In this document: positions 21,389-30,961 of the stretch, piece by piece
Numbering within the stretch: the first letter of the stretch is position 1
Layout: each line of letters starts with the position of its first letter
Assembly: GCF_000003605.2 (NCBI RefSeq)
Contig: NW_003140823.1
Location: forward strand, 97,936 to 128,896
Direction of reading: 5' to 3'
DNA: 30,961 nt
DNA from: Saccoglossus kowalevskii
Taxonomy: Eukaryota > Hemichordata > Enteropneusta > Harrimaniidae
Program-made: the position numbers and the translations under genes
The notes under the pieces: generated by a model
The model's input: only the letters and a program-made list of their open reading frames with translations
What the model was told of the DNA's origin: nothing
Databases searched by the model: none

Positions 21389-21635
21389 TGATCTCACCTT
21401 TTGTCAGCGATTTTTGGAGGACTATAGGTGGCATGTGGTGCCATTTATGTATAATTAAATCATTAAATTCATGTCTTATTTCATAATTGTGATACGTTTT
21501 GATGTTAGCATGCCTTTGTTTTTTATTCTGCTATTGTTGCATAAAAAATCACTTTTTCTGGTTGTGTCATTTGGGAATACCTTTGTGTCAATGACATGTG
21601 AAAATGGCTTAAAGCAAGCATACTGCTTGTAAATT
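21389..21635 (+). repeat. Dispersed repeat family X, copy 2
   Basis: A diverged copy of 15038-15290, same orientation and order of words (see that entry). It lies just inside the presumed intron of the XXYLT1-like gene. Confidence 0.65.
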
Positions 21636-21944
21636 ATTTTTTGTTTTTTAATGTTGGTGTCTCATCATGTGACCTGTGCTGATGACAATACATTACATAT
21701 ATGTATATGCCATAGTGTGAAAGTACGGAAATTCATTTTCTGTTCTTGCCCGTTTGGAAATTGAAAACTAAGTAGGAAGAAGTAAATGGCTTCGTCGATC
21801 CTGCACACCTTTTATCTGACATCTTGTAAAACTGATCAATTTTCACTGCTTGGAACTTTCACTATTTGATGATTGGGACTCACTGTCTTTAAGACCTTAG
21901 TGACATGTTTACTGTTAACAATTCTTTAAAGAAGAGCATTTTCA

Positions 21945-23964
21945 CTTGAGGTAGAGATGCAGTTTACCTGACAGGTATTTTAATTAGTTAATTAGGAAAC
22001 CAAGATGACCTCCCTTGTTCACAAAACTATATATTTTCGGAAAGCTTATTGTATGAATTTTAAAGTTTTGTTAGTATTATATTTTTATGGACACTGTAGT
22101 TTGAAATATGCACAAAAATGTGCTTTTTTGGTCAAAAGTGATTTAAAAAAAATTAGCTTCTAAACCATGCTTCTGTTTCCTGTCAAAATTGGTTTATGGG
22201 TACATCTGTTTACTATGAAGAAAGCGCCGGCTTGAAAAATGTCTACCAGTTGTCAATTTGTAGGGCAGCAGCTCCAATTTCACTACTTCAAGTTTATGCA
22301 TAAATTAACACCCAGGCTAGTTGTCTGTACGATTGTTGTAGTACTATTCAACTAAAAACAATGCCCCGCCGGCGTTTTGATGATAAACACATTGCTAATC
22401 AGTTGTGAAAATTTCAAAACAAAAGGTCAAAGCGTCTACAAGCTATTTTTTTTTAAAGTTCTGGAATGTGCACTAAAAAGAAGCTGAGATAATTGCTAAT
22501 TTGCATAACAATTCACTCAGTAAGAAGTTTGCTAATGCTCATAATTAAAATGGCTGTAACAGTTCCAAATTGAAATGTATTATCGTTTTGTTAAAAGTTA
22601 AACATAGTGCATAATATGGAGATCCCGTCATTTCTTTTTTTTCACCATGTTTCTTTTTTATTATTTATGTACAGCCTTGCTAAATCTTGCTAAGCATTCA
22701 AAAGAGAGAATGTTTGCACCTGTTATTAGTCCCCGTTCGGACGCAGTCCGAAAACGGGGACTTATGTTTTGCCCTGTGTGCGTCCGTCCGTCCGTCCGTG
22801 CGTCCGTGCTTCCGTGCGTCCGTGCGTCCGTGATCACCTGTATCTCGAACATGCATGGACCGATTGAGTTCAAACTTCACTCATACATCACACATTATAT
22901 GGGACATATGCACATGCATTTTTTTCATGATCCGATTAACGATAGCCGAATAGCGGCCATTTTAAGGCCGAAAATGCATCAAAATCGCACATTTTCACCA
23001 TTCCGGACCCGGATCTCAGTTATGCATGGACGGATTTTGTTCAAATTTGGTACATACATCAAACATAATAGGACCTTGATGCACGTCATTTTTTTTTTTG
23101 GATCGGGTTCGAAATGGCCGACTGGCGGCCATTTTGTTTTAAAGAATTCAGTTCTGGATCCGTATCTGAGACATGCTTGGATTGATCGAGTTCAAACTTC
23201 ACACACACAAGGTACATCATGTCACAAATATGTATGTGCATTTGTTTCATGATCTCATTAACGATAGCCAAATGGCGGCCGCTTTAAGGCCGAAACTGCA
23301 TTGAAATCGCACATTTTCACCATTCCGGACCCGGATCTCAGTTATGCATGGACGGATTTCATTCAAACTTGGTACATACATTAAACATAATAGGACCTTG
23401 ATGCACGTCATTTTTTTTTTTCGGATCAAGTTCGAAATAGCCGACTGGCGGCCATTTTGTTTTAAAGAATTCAGTTCTGGATCCGTATCCGAGACATGCT
23501 TGGATTGATCGAGTTCAAACTTCACACACACAAGATACATCATGTCACAAATATGTATGTGCATTTGTATCATGATCTCATTAACGATAGCCAAATGGCG
23601 GCCGCTTTAAGGCCGAAAATGCATCAAAATCACGTATTTTCACAATTCCAGAACCGGATCTCAGTCATGCATGGATGGATTTTGTTCAGATTTAGCACAA
23701 TGTGTTGTACATATGCAGGTGCATTTCGGTCATGATCTGCTTTGAATGTATATGTCACTCAAATATGAACGGAACGGGGACGTGTCATTGACAATGACTT
23801 GTCTATATTTTAAAATCGTTTTTTGAGTATGTTCCACTATTTGCAATTCTACAAAATTTCAACAGTCTATAGCCAAGACTTTTTGGATAATAAAAAAAAT
23901 AAAAAAAAGAAAAAAAAAAAAATTTCACTCTCAAGTGCCCACGAACCTGCATCTCTACCTTAAG
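21945..23964. mobile_element. 2-kb element bounded by 18-bp inverted repeats, with a nested insertion
   Basis: CTTGAGGTAGAGATGCAG at 21945-21962 and its near-perfect reverse complement at 23947-23964 (17 of 18) bound the unit. No transposase ORF is visible. The core-repeat element at about 22727-23800 sits inside, so the host element would be about 0.95 kb. An inner pair, gcgccggc (about 22226) and gccggcgt (about 22367), may mark another small repeat. No clear target duplication was found. Confidence 0.6.
22727..23800 (+). mobile_element. Core-repeat element 1 (HINE/pearl-like, non-autonomous)
   Basis: The 5' hairpin at 22729-22761 is GTCCCCGTT / AACGGGGAC (9-bp stem), with inner CGGAC / GTCCG, a GCA loop and a two-base bulge. 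A CGTCCG microsatellite follows (22782-22831). The core repeats with a 322-323-bp period (gatagcc at 22941, 23263, 23586), each period made of two related ~161-bp halves. At 23773-23781 the AACGGGGAC arm recurs, followed by the short hairpin GTCATTG-A-CAATGAC and then TTGT. No coding capacity; open frames just follow the repeats. The layout fits Helentron-associated or pearl elements (inference). Confidence 0.78.
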
Positions 23965-24500
23965 CTGAATATAATAGTTAATTTATTACACACCATTTTG
24001 TGGTGACACCAATTGTTACCATGTGCAGTAGAATCTCATTCAGACTAATTTACAACAAAATTGGTTGAATTGTGATTTTTGCATTTGTTCCCCTTTGCCT
24101 GCCCATAATATGATTTATAAATTTACATCAAGGTTTTTGTTTTTGCTGCAATTATATTTTTAGAAACAAATGTTAGTTCAAATTGTAATGGTGTCCATGT
24201 CTCCTGCTGTACGTTTCACCCCAGGAGGCTTTTACACATGTACAATGACTAAAAAAAATAGGTGTGTACCTTCTTTGTGAATATAGGATGAGTTATTGTC
24301 ACCCAAAGTTTATTGACCTGTTTTCTACCACTTTACAGACACTATAAGTTCACATTTGAATATTAAACATTCAACCCTAGTCTGATGAATTTAGTTGTCA
24401 CATTTCATAAGATGACAATATTTCAATTATTCATGTTGTTGAAAAGTATTTGTATGTGAGATGAGCTAGATTCTATAGCCACATCACAACATGTCATTGG
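23965..24500. other. Non-coding AT-rich sequence
   Basis: No gene or defined repeat seen between the nested element and the old core-repeat copy. Confidence 0.6.
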
Positions 24501-24810
24501 TGATTGTGTGTCGTCTCTCATCCACCAACAATTGCATTTTGGACTTCTTTTCGAAAACTACTAGTTTTATTGCTTTGATATGTAGGTATCTTAGGTGGAC
24601 CTCAGTCAGATTTGTTTGTTTCGTGATGATATTTTCTAATTATAATTCTAATTATTAATAATATTTTAAGCAAATATTTTGATCATTTTTGTTATCAATT
24701 TCTTGAAAACTTGCTTAATTTCTTGATACTTGGTATGTAAGTACTATAGGTCAATGTCCTTGTACCAAATCACTGTGAATTAATTTGTATCATCATGAAT
24801 GAATTCAGAT
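24500..24810 (+). mobile_element. Degenerate core-repeat element, relative of the 26173-27340 element
   Basis: About two worn ~155-bp units. The words ggacttcttttcgaaaacta, gctttgatatgtaggta, ggtggacctcagtcagattt and tcgtgatgatatt parallel the intact element (gacttcttcttgaaaacta, gctttgatacttggt, tagacctctctt, tcatgttgatatc). Terminal hairpins are not recognisable. Confidence 0.7.
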
Positions 24811-26172
24811 GTGTCAGAATAATATTCAAAATAGATATCACATGAAATTCAAAGAAAACACAAAAATGTGAAACGATTGCCAATATTCAGATGCACTGAA
24901 GGTAAAATATGTGCCACAATTCATGCAAAATCAACCAATCAAATCTTTCACTTAATGAAAGTCCCAACACCCTAATACAGCTTTATAAATGATCTCACAT
25001 TGCAACCATGAGTAGAAGCATACATGTATTACTCGTAGAAAATTGTGTCCTCTTCTATTGAAAATTTGATTTATTACATATCTGAAATAAATGTTGTCTG
25101 TATTCATAATGCAGCGTAGTAGAGATATTCCTATCGGATCATTATTCTAATTATTACTCTATAGACTCTGTTCAACAGGTATTACAAATGATATTGCTGT
25201 AACAGATGTTTCTAATGTCATACTTTATTTGCTAACAAAATAAAAAGTGTAATCCAAAAATTTATTCACTTGTCAAATTGTTCAAAATCATTCTGTTGAT
25301 CTTTATAGTACAATATGTTATATTAAAATAATTTTGCTGCGATCACAACTTTCAATAATTCTGTATCCAAAAATATCATCAGATAAATTCAACACAGCAT
25401 TTTTTGGGAAAATTTTTTTTTTTAATTTTTATGAAAAATCAAAATAAAAGCACAAATTTAAGGCATCTCCATTGATTTTAAAATAAAAAATTGAGCAGAA
25501 ACTTTTCATTCAATTTATGGGCTTTATTTCGCAAAGCGTATTTGAAACATATCAAAATACCAATGCCATAATGCACCAGTACAATCCCAGAGATTGTGTA
25601 GCCACCATTAACCTTGTCACTACCAGTTCCCTCTTTTCATCACAAATTCACAAAATAGTCCTGTTTCATAGTGTGCACTTTCATTTAGACGTTTGGGACA
25701 ATTTCCAAAAAATATTACACTGCAGAAAAATTTGGTCAAAAAAGTCTAGTGGTGAAAAGGTTAAAGATTTGGTAAAAAGTGAAAAAATGTACAAATTTGT
25801 GAACACCAATTTTTGATTGTGGGAATTTTAGATAAACAGTAGACACAGCTACCAAGTAAAAATGATGAAAAATCAATACATTACAAATTTTTAATATTTT
25901 GCTTAAAGCGAAAGGTTTCATCAAATCATTGACAATAAGCAAAATCTATTTCCATGGAGATGACTTTACGATCTTCTCATAGCATTAATTAAACTCTGAT
26001 CTGGTTGCCATTTTGAATCAACAATTGGCCAAAATATATACAAATGAGGTTTATAATTCAAAAGCTATTTTGTGTTTTCTAAATTTGTTCTTTTGTTTGT
26101 CAAATGAACAGTAATGCAGCCAAATTCCAGAAAATACTGGTGTGAAAAGTATGAGCTCCACCATCCATTTTT
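24811..26172. other. Non-coding AT-rich sequence
   Basis: No exon or RNA gene recognised. A 99-codon open frame at 25517-25816 has no family motif, no plausible splice context tying it to the upstream gene, and AT-driven composition. Confidence 0.6.
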
Positions 26173-27340
26173 AGCTCCGCTGTCGACTTTGTCGAGCGGA
26201 GCTTATCATATGAGTGATTGTCCGCCGTCGTCCGTGTCAATGTTTTACTTTTTTGACTTCTTCTTGAAAACTACAAGCCTGAATGCTTTGATACTTGGTG
26301 TATATGTACCTTGGGTAGACCTCTCTTAGGTTTGTTCATTTCATGTTGATATCTTCAATTCTCTAATTTTGGTGAATATTTTTGTCATTTTTGGTAAAAA
26401 GTGATATTTTCGACTTCTTGTTAAAAACCGCAAGTGCAATTGCTTTGATATTACATATATAGGTACTACATGTGAACCTCTCTCAGATTTGTTCATTTTG
26501 TAATGATATCTTTAATTCTCTAATTTTGGTGAATATTTTTATCATTTTTAGTAAAAAGTGATATTTTCGACTTCTTGTTAAAAACCGCAAGTCCAATTGC
26601 TTTGATACTACATATATAGGTACTACATGTGGACCTTTTTCAGATTTGTTCATTTCGTGATGATATCTTCAATTCTCTAATTTTGGTGAATATTTTTGTA
26701 ATTTTTGGTAAAAAGTGATATTTTCGACTTCTTGTTAAAAACCAATAGTCTGATTGCTTTGATATTACATATATAGGTACTACATGTGGACCTCTCTCAG
26801 ATTTGTTCATTTTGTGATGGTATCTTCAATTCTCTAATTTTGGTGAATATTTTTGTAATTTTTGGTAAAAAGTGATATTTTCGACTTCTTGTTAAAAACC
26901 AAAAGTTCAATTGCTTTGATATTACATATTTAGATACTACATGATGTAGACCTTTCTCAGATTTGTTCATTTCGTGATGATATCTTCGATTCTATAATTT
27001 TGGTGAATATTTTTGTCATTTTTGGTAAAAAATGATATTTTCGACTTCTTGTAAAAAAACAATAGTCTGATTGCTTTGATATTACATATATAGGTACTAC
27101 ATGTGGACCTCTCTCAGATTTGTTCATTTTGTGATGATATCTTCAATTCTCTAATTTTGGTGAATATTTTTGTCATTTTTGGTAATAAGTGATATTTTCG
27201 ACTTCTTGTTAAAAACTGTAAGTCTGATTGCTTTGATACTATACATATTGTTCATTTTCTAATGATGTCTTCAGTTCTTTAATTGAAATGTGCATTGCTA
27301 ACAGCGGAGCTATCTCAGCCGATAGACTGCTTGTTTTTAA
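26173..27340 (+). mobile_element. Core-repeat element 2 (HINE/pearl-like, non-autonomous)
   Basis: The 5' hairpin at 26173-26203 is AGCTCCGCT / AGCGGAGCT (9-bp stem), inner CGAC / GTCG, loop TTT, two-base bulge. A short cgccgtcgtccgtg segment follows. The core has about seven units; gtgatattttcgacttc recurs at 26401, 26558, 26715, 26872, ~27032 (atgatatt variant) and 27189, a 157-bp period with one of 160. At 27303-27311 the AGCGGAGCT arm recurs, then the small hairpin CTATC...GATAG and CTTGTTTTT. No coding capacity. Confidence 0.8.
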
Positions 27341-27521
27341 TCAAAATTGTATTTTTGTTACTTTGTTTTTGTACAGATATTCAAAGGTGATTCTGTTCTT
27401 TTATGGTCATGTACAGAGGTTTTGTTACCTTTTTTCTGGTTGTGAAATACAGTAGCATATGTTTAAAAAAAACACAATCTTTTGACTTGAAAATTGTTAT
27501 TTATAAACATACATTTACGGG

Positions 27522-27570
27522 TATGTCAGGACGTTTATGATTAATAAAGTTTCTATTAAATAAGTCTTTT
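27522..27570 (+). repeat. Direct repeat Z, copy 1 (contains AATAAA)
   Basis: The stretch from tatgtcagg through tttatgattaataaagtttc to aagtcttt is repeated at 27942-27995 with few changes. The SINE lies between the copies. Confidence 0.88.
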
Positions 27571-27719
27571 CTTTTTAATGTCACTGTTGTCTCTCCTGAC
27601 TTTCCTTTTGTATATGCAGGTTTTAAGTGCTGACATATAGTGCATTTTTGCCACAGAAGCCATATTCATGTTTTTGGACTACACACATGACGGGGCTGTG
27701 CGGCCATCTCTTTATCAAA

Positions 27720-27940
27720 TGGCAATTTAATGTGCTATCCTGGCATCAACCAGGCTCCTGCGGACCTTAACCAAGGTTCCCCTAAAGTCGCATTCATTAG
27801 TGAATCTCGGCCAGTGAAATTGGCCTTCCCATTGAGTCTGTGACACACCCAGGGTAGGGGTGTTCAGCCTGAAGTAGGATTTGAACTTGGGTCTACCGAT
27901 CATGAGTCTGATGTGACAACCACTAAGCTACCAGTGATCA
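27720..27940 (-). mobile_element. tRNA-derived SINE
   Basis: On the minus strand the head carries a box A-like TGGTAGCTTAGTGG (about 27922-27935) and a box B-like AGTTCAAATCC (about 27876-27886). These are internal RNA polymerase III promoter elements at tRNA-like spacing, without a foldable full cloverleaf. A non-tRNA body follows (ctgaacacccctaccctggg ... ggttaaggtccgcagg). No poly-A tail is clear. A degraded tRNA gene is less likely, given the ~150-bp body. Confidence 0.78.
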
Positions 27941-27941
27941 T

Positions 27942-27995
27942 TATGTCGGGACTTTTATGATTAATAAAGTTTCTAGTGTTATTAATTAAGTCTTT
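27942..27995 (+). repeat. Direct repeat Z, copy 2 (contains AATAAA)
   Basis: The second copy of 27522-27570, offset 420 bp, with an inserted gtgttat-like segment near its end. It begins right after the SINE head. Confidence 0.88.
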
Positions 27996-28029
27996 GTATG
28001 TTATAATATTTAATATATAATAGGGATTT

Positions 28030-28285
28030 TTTTAAACAAGGGAACAGGGGTGCAGCGCCCTCATGCCATGGCCATGCGCCCCCTTACCCTGGGTAGCAGA
28101 TCCTCTGACAACCATAAAAGTCTGAATGACCAGGGATCACATGTGGCCACAGTCTTCAACTGTGACCTGTCTGATAGTAATTTTTTGCACAAAGGAAGCC
28201 ATAGAATGCTCCACACCATGGTAGGGAGAACCCTATCTCCCCCACTTGGTGGCGCCACTGAATTGCAGTGCTCTCTTTTGCATTT
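28030..28285. other. GC-richer island of unknown nature
   Basis: From ggggtgcagcgccctcatg to ggtggcgccactgaattgc the composition is clearly richer in GC than the flanks, and overlapping open frames occur on both strands (81 and 65 codons). No family motif or Pol III boxes were found. It may be the body of an unknown repeat. Confidence 0.35.
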
Positions 28286-30592
28286 TTTTTTCTAAAAAAA
28301 AACCCTGGTATTTTTATTTTATTTGGGAAATAATTGTTTTTATTTGAATCCTCTTGTATGCGTCAGAAGTACCATACCAACAAGAACAGAGACACTTGGA
28401 ATTTTGTAGGCATATTCTCAATGTCGACAACAAAACAAGTACTATTGGGTACAGGTGCAAAACTGGACAATTTTGATTAATTGCCGAGTTCAGTACCAGG
28501 TGATAAAAATGGATACAAAACAACAGACCAATGAGTTTCACATACCATGCCATATAAAGGATATAGAACAATATTGCTACAAAAACACCTGGTTGGACAA
28601 TCTTTACAGATCAAAGCAAAAGACAAAATTTACACCAAATCAATATCCAAAAATAAGTTCCAAGATAAAACTAAAGAATATTGTCATGACTTGTGAATCA
28701 ATGACATTAACAGATCAGATTCCAAACTCAGAATATATCATTTACTATAAGGGTCAAAATCAATATTTCACTGTATTTGCATTTACATGATGAAAGAAAT
28801 GATATTAAATTATTATCTTAAATCCAACTTACAAGTCACAAACTTGAAATAGAACTTGGTAGACACAGAAGACCAAAAACTCTGCAAAAAATGCAACTTT
28901 CTGGAGGATATTATTATTGTTATTTACAAAGAAGAAAGAAAGAAACTATATTTTGAAGTCTGTAATACAAACATTGACAATGACTTTTTTTAAACTGATA
29001 TTACTGTCATTATTAATTGATAAACATTATTACTCAGTCAAGGTCTTGTATTTATTCATAATGCCATATGTTCCTAGGTAATAGACAAATACATGTAATC
29101 CTTTGATCTATTGTGGCTAAACAGAAATAAATGTTTATATATAAATATGTACATATTTGAAACTTATGCTTGTGTCATACATGTGTTGGTCGGGTAAAAT
29201 TTTGATACAATTGGATATACATGTAATGGTTATGTAGATTAGTCTTATTTTTATTTTGTATACCTTCATATAACTTTATATACAATATTAACCAGTGTTA
29301 AAGTTGTATTATGGGATGTATTTCATTGTGGTAATTGCGTAGAATGGATGTGGTGTGTTCCATTGATGGAGGTCCCAAACTTTGTATATACCAGTAGCGT
29401 AACCAATCTAAACCAAACAAATGGAACTGAGAAGTTTACAGAGATATTCAGATTAACACATCAGCTGAAAGCCTCTAAGGATAGTCAAAATTAAAAATTA
29501 AAACTGGCGTTAGTAGACAATGTACTTTTATACAATTTTAATAGTCCCTGTCATTGTTTTTATTTACATTACATACTACTAAGTAATGTGCGTTTATTAA
29601 CATTTTCTTTCATGCTTACCCTGAAAGGGTTGAAAAAAAAATACAAAAAAAAAGAAAACAAGTCATAAACTACCAAGACAAGTCATAATTGACAGTATTG
29701 GATGGGTTTTACATACTAATGAAGTACATGTACATACTTTGATTGGTTTTTTCAATGTAAAATATACAAACTTTTCTAAATATCTGCATATGAAAAAGGT
29801 ATGGAACAAAATAAATTTTGTCAGCTCTTGAAATTCACTTTAGCTTCTTATTTCTGCTTTGAGGAAATTATCTTGACCTTTTTGAGGAATGTCAGTCTTG
29901 TTGAATTTCAATTCTGTCACTATATACTACTGAAGGTTTGCCAATGTATTCCCACACTCAAACAATTAGTACACTACACAGTTGTCCTACCAGTAGTTCA
30001 CATATTGTAAGGTTATTTTGAGAATACTACAAAGTATGCTCAAAGGCAGCATAGGATTGGATCAAATGATGTGTAGGTTGGAAGATCAGTCAGTGTTAAC
30101 CCATACTGCCTGAATGCATACTTTGCGGTATCCTTGTGATAACATCATTATCTTCAGCACATAGTTCTGCAGGGATATAGTGGTACCAGCTTCTGTCCAT
30201 ATGAAGTCATATCTGGAGCATTCAGATAGACATTTATACAGTGCTTAATTGAAGACACTGCACTAGATCTGATCAATATAATTAATAACTGTATATGGTC
30301 ATGTGACCTCATTAAAAATGTGAAATTATCATCAGGTGGACTATTCCTGATGGACATTCAACATAGGAACATAGAACGGTAATCCTCCTTCACAACTATT
30401 TGAGCTTGTTGTGGGTATGTCTACCATGATTAATCAATCAAGCAGTACTTACACAGTGTACCATGAGTAAACAAAAACTTGTGCATACATACATGTGAGA
30501 AAAGAAAAGCATTTTTTGACAATATAATATATATGATAGTATATAAAAGGCCCCAAAAGACTATTTTACCATATTTATTCATGTGTTCAACC
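28286..30592. other. Non-coding AT-rich sequence
   Basis: No supported exon, RNA gene or defined repeat. The 111-codon open frame at 28455-28790 (Lys/Gln/Ile-rich) shows no domain I recognise. A single decayed word near 30422-30450 (taccatgattaatcaatc) recalls the CCATGATTGG minisatellite core. Confidence 0.6.
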
Positions 30593-30902
30593 ACAGTCCC
30601 TCTATCACCGGTCTGGAAACGCCTATTGTTTTACGTGTGAATCGGCGGGATTAGTGGGCTAACGCTTGTAACGGCTCTCCGTGAAGCGCGGTACTATACT
30701 GTTGATAGCTTCGAGATACATCGCGTCCAGTGCTGTGATCTATTTTTTAATGTTTCCAGAACAAATATTTTTTACCATAGTTGATTCGTAACGTCTTTGT
30801 TTTTAAGGAGAGTAAGTTTCGTTGTATACAATATGTTGATGCTTAACGTTTTCTTGTGTGAAATTATGTCTTTTTCACCTTTTGTAATAGAGGGACTGTG
30901 CT
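30593..30902. mobile_element. Inverted-repeat-bounded element near the window end
   Basis: CACAGTCCCTCTATCAC at 30593-30609 and its reverse complement, with one mismatch, at 30886-30902 bound about 310 bp. The left half is CpG-rich relative to the region. No ORF, and no convincing target duplication. A MITE is likeliest; an unannotated first exon or promoter inside it is possible. Confidence 0.62.
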
Positions 30903-30961
30903 GTGACTTGTAAACTGACTCGTTTTTTCTGTTCCTCTCATTAACGGTACATTCTTGACAA

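Noticed and set aside
22647-23594. Open frames of 201 and 115 codons in core-repeat element 1
   Set aside because: They repeat with the tandem core and contain microsatellite-encoded Arg/Pro/Ser runs; treated as non-coding element sequence.
22727-23800. CRISPR-like or virus-like array from the repeated units
   Set aside because: Units are ~160-320 bp with no unique spacers, in a eukaryotic context with introns.
23773-23800. Classical Helitron 3' end
   Set aside because: The terminal hairpin is present, but the CTRR end of canonical Helitrons is not; a Helentron/HINE-type end fits better.
25517-25816. 99-codon plus-strand frame as a further glycosyltransferase exon
   Set aside because: No DxD, no GT8-like blocks, and no convincing splice sites at its edges.
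27619-27640. Acceptor-like tatatgcag followed by GTTTTAAGTGCTGACATATAG as a terminal exon of the XXYLT1-like gene
   Set aside because: It would add only six residues before a stop, losing the whole catalytic domain; no support beyond a chance splice match.
27860-27940. A true tRNA gene on the minus strand
   Set aside because: Box A and B-like words are present, but a full cloverleaf is not seen and a long non-tRNA body follows; a SINE explains it better.

Overview
This looks like the nuclear genome of an animal, probably a marine invertebrate. It is AT-rich, genes are split by GT-AG introns, and it is crowded with satellites, MITEs, a tRNA-derived SINE, a decayed LINE and hairpin-bounded elements built on ~160 bp tandem cores. 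That repeat style and the gene set (Eph receptor, MIIP, a XXYLT1-like glycosyltransferase) fit a non-vertebrate deuterostome such as a hemichordate, or a lophotrochozoan. The sequence alone does not settle the phylum.

Layout. (1) 461-4007, + strand: the last two coding exons of an Eph receptor tyrosine kinase (end of the kinase domain, then SAM domain and C-terminal PDZ-binding tail). Their 3.1 kb intron holds a 92-bp satellite carrying paired octamer motifs. (2) 4008-11563: intergenic between two convergent genes, with a TTAA-flanked MITE, a G-run cluster, a CCAAT-type minisatellite, a MITE with TACTGTAAA ends, a decayed non-LTR retrotransposon, an old core-repeat element and a purine-rich minisatellite. 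(3) 11564-18773, - strand: a complete MIIP-like gene in seven coding exons (504 codons), reconstructed by joining splice sites and reading frame. Its introns contain a second CCAAT-type minisatellite and several MITE fragments. (4) 18774-19739: a 966-bp divergent interval, probably a shared promoter, including a likely 5'UTR exon of the MIIP-like gene. (5) 19740-21206, + strand: first coding exon of a type II membrane protein with a very Gln-rich stem and the start of a glycosyltransferase domain resembling XXYLT1. (6) 21207-30961: no further exon recognised. It holds a nested 2-kb TIR element, two intact hairpin/core-repeat elements, a SINE between ~50-bp direct repeats, and a terminal inverted-repeat element.

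The genes do not form a functional unit. The only arrangement suggesting joint control is the head-to-head MIIP-like/XXYLT1-like pair. The most notable non-gene content is the pair of elements at about 22727-23800 and 26173-27340. Their sequences differ, but they share one architecture: 5' hairpin with a 9-bp outer stem, ~157-161 bp tandem core, a second copy of the hairpin arm, a small terminal hairpin, then TTGT. Decayed copies of both families also lie in the window.
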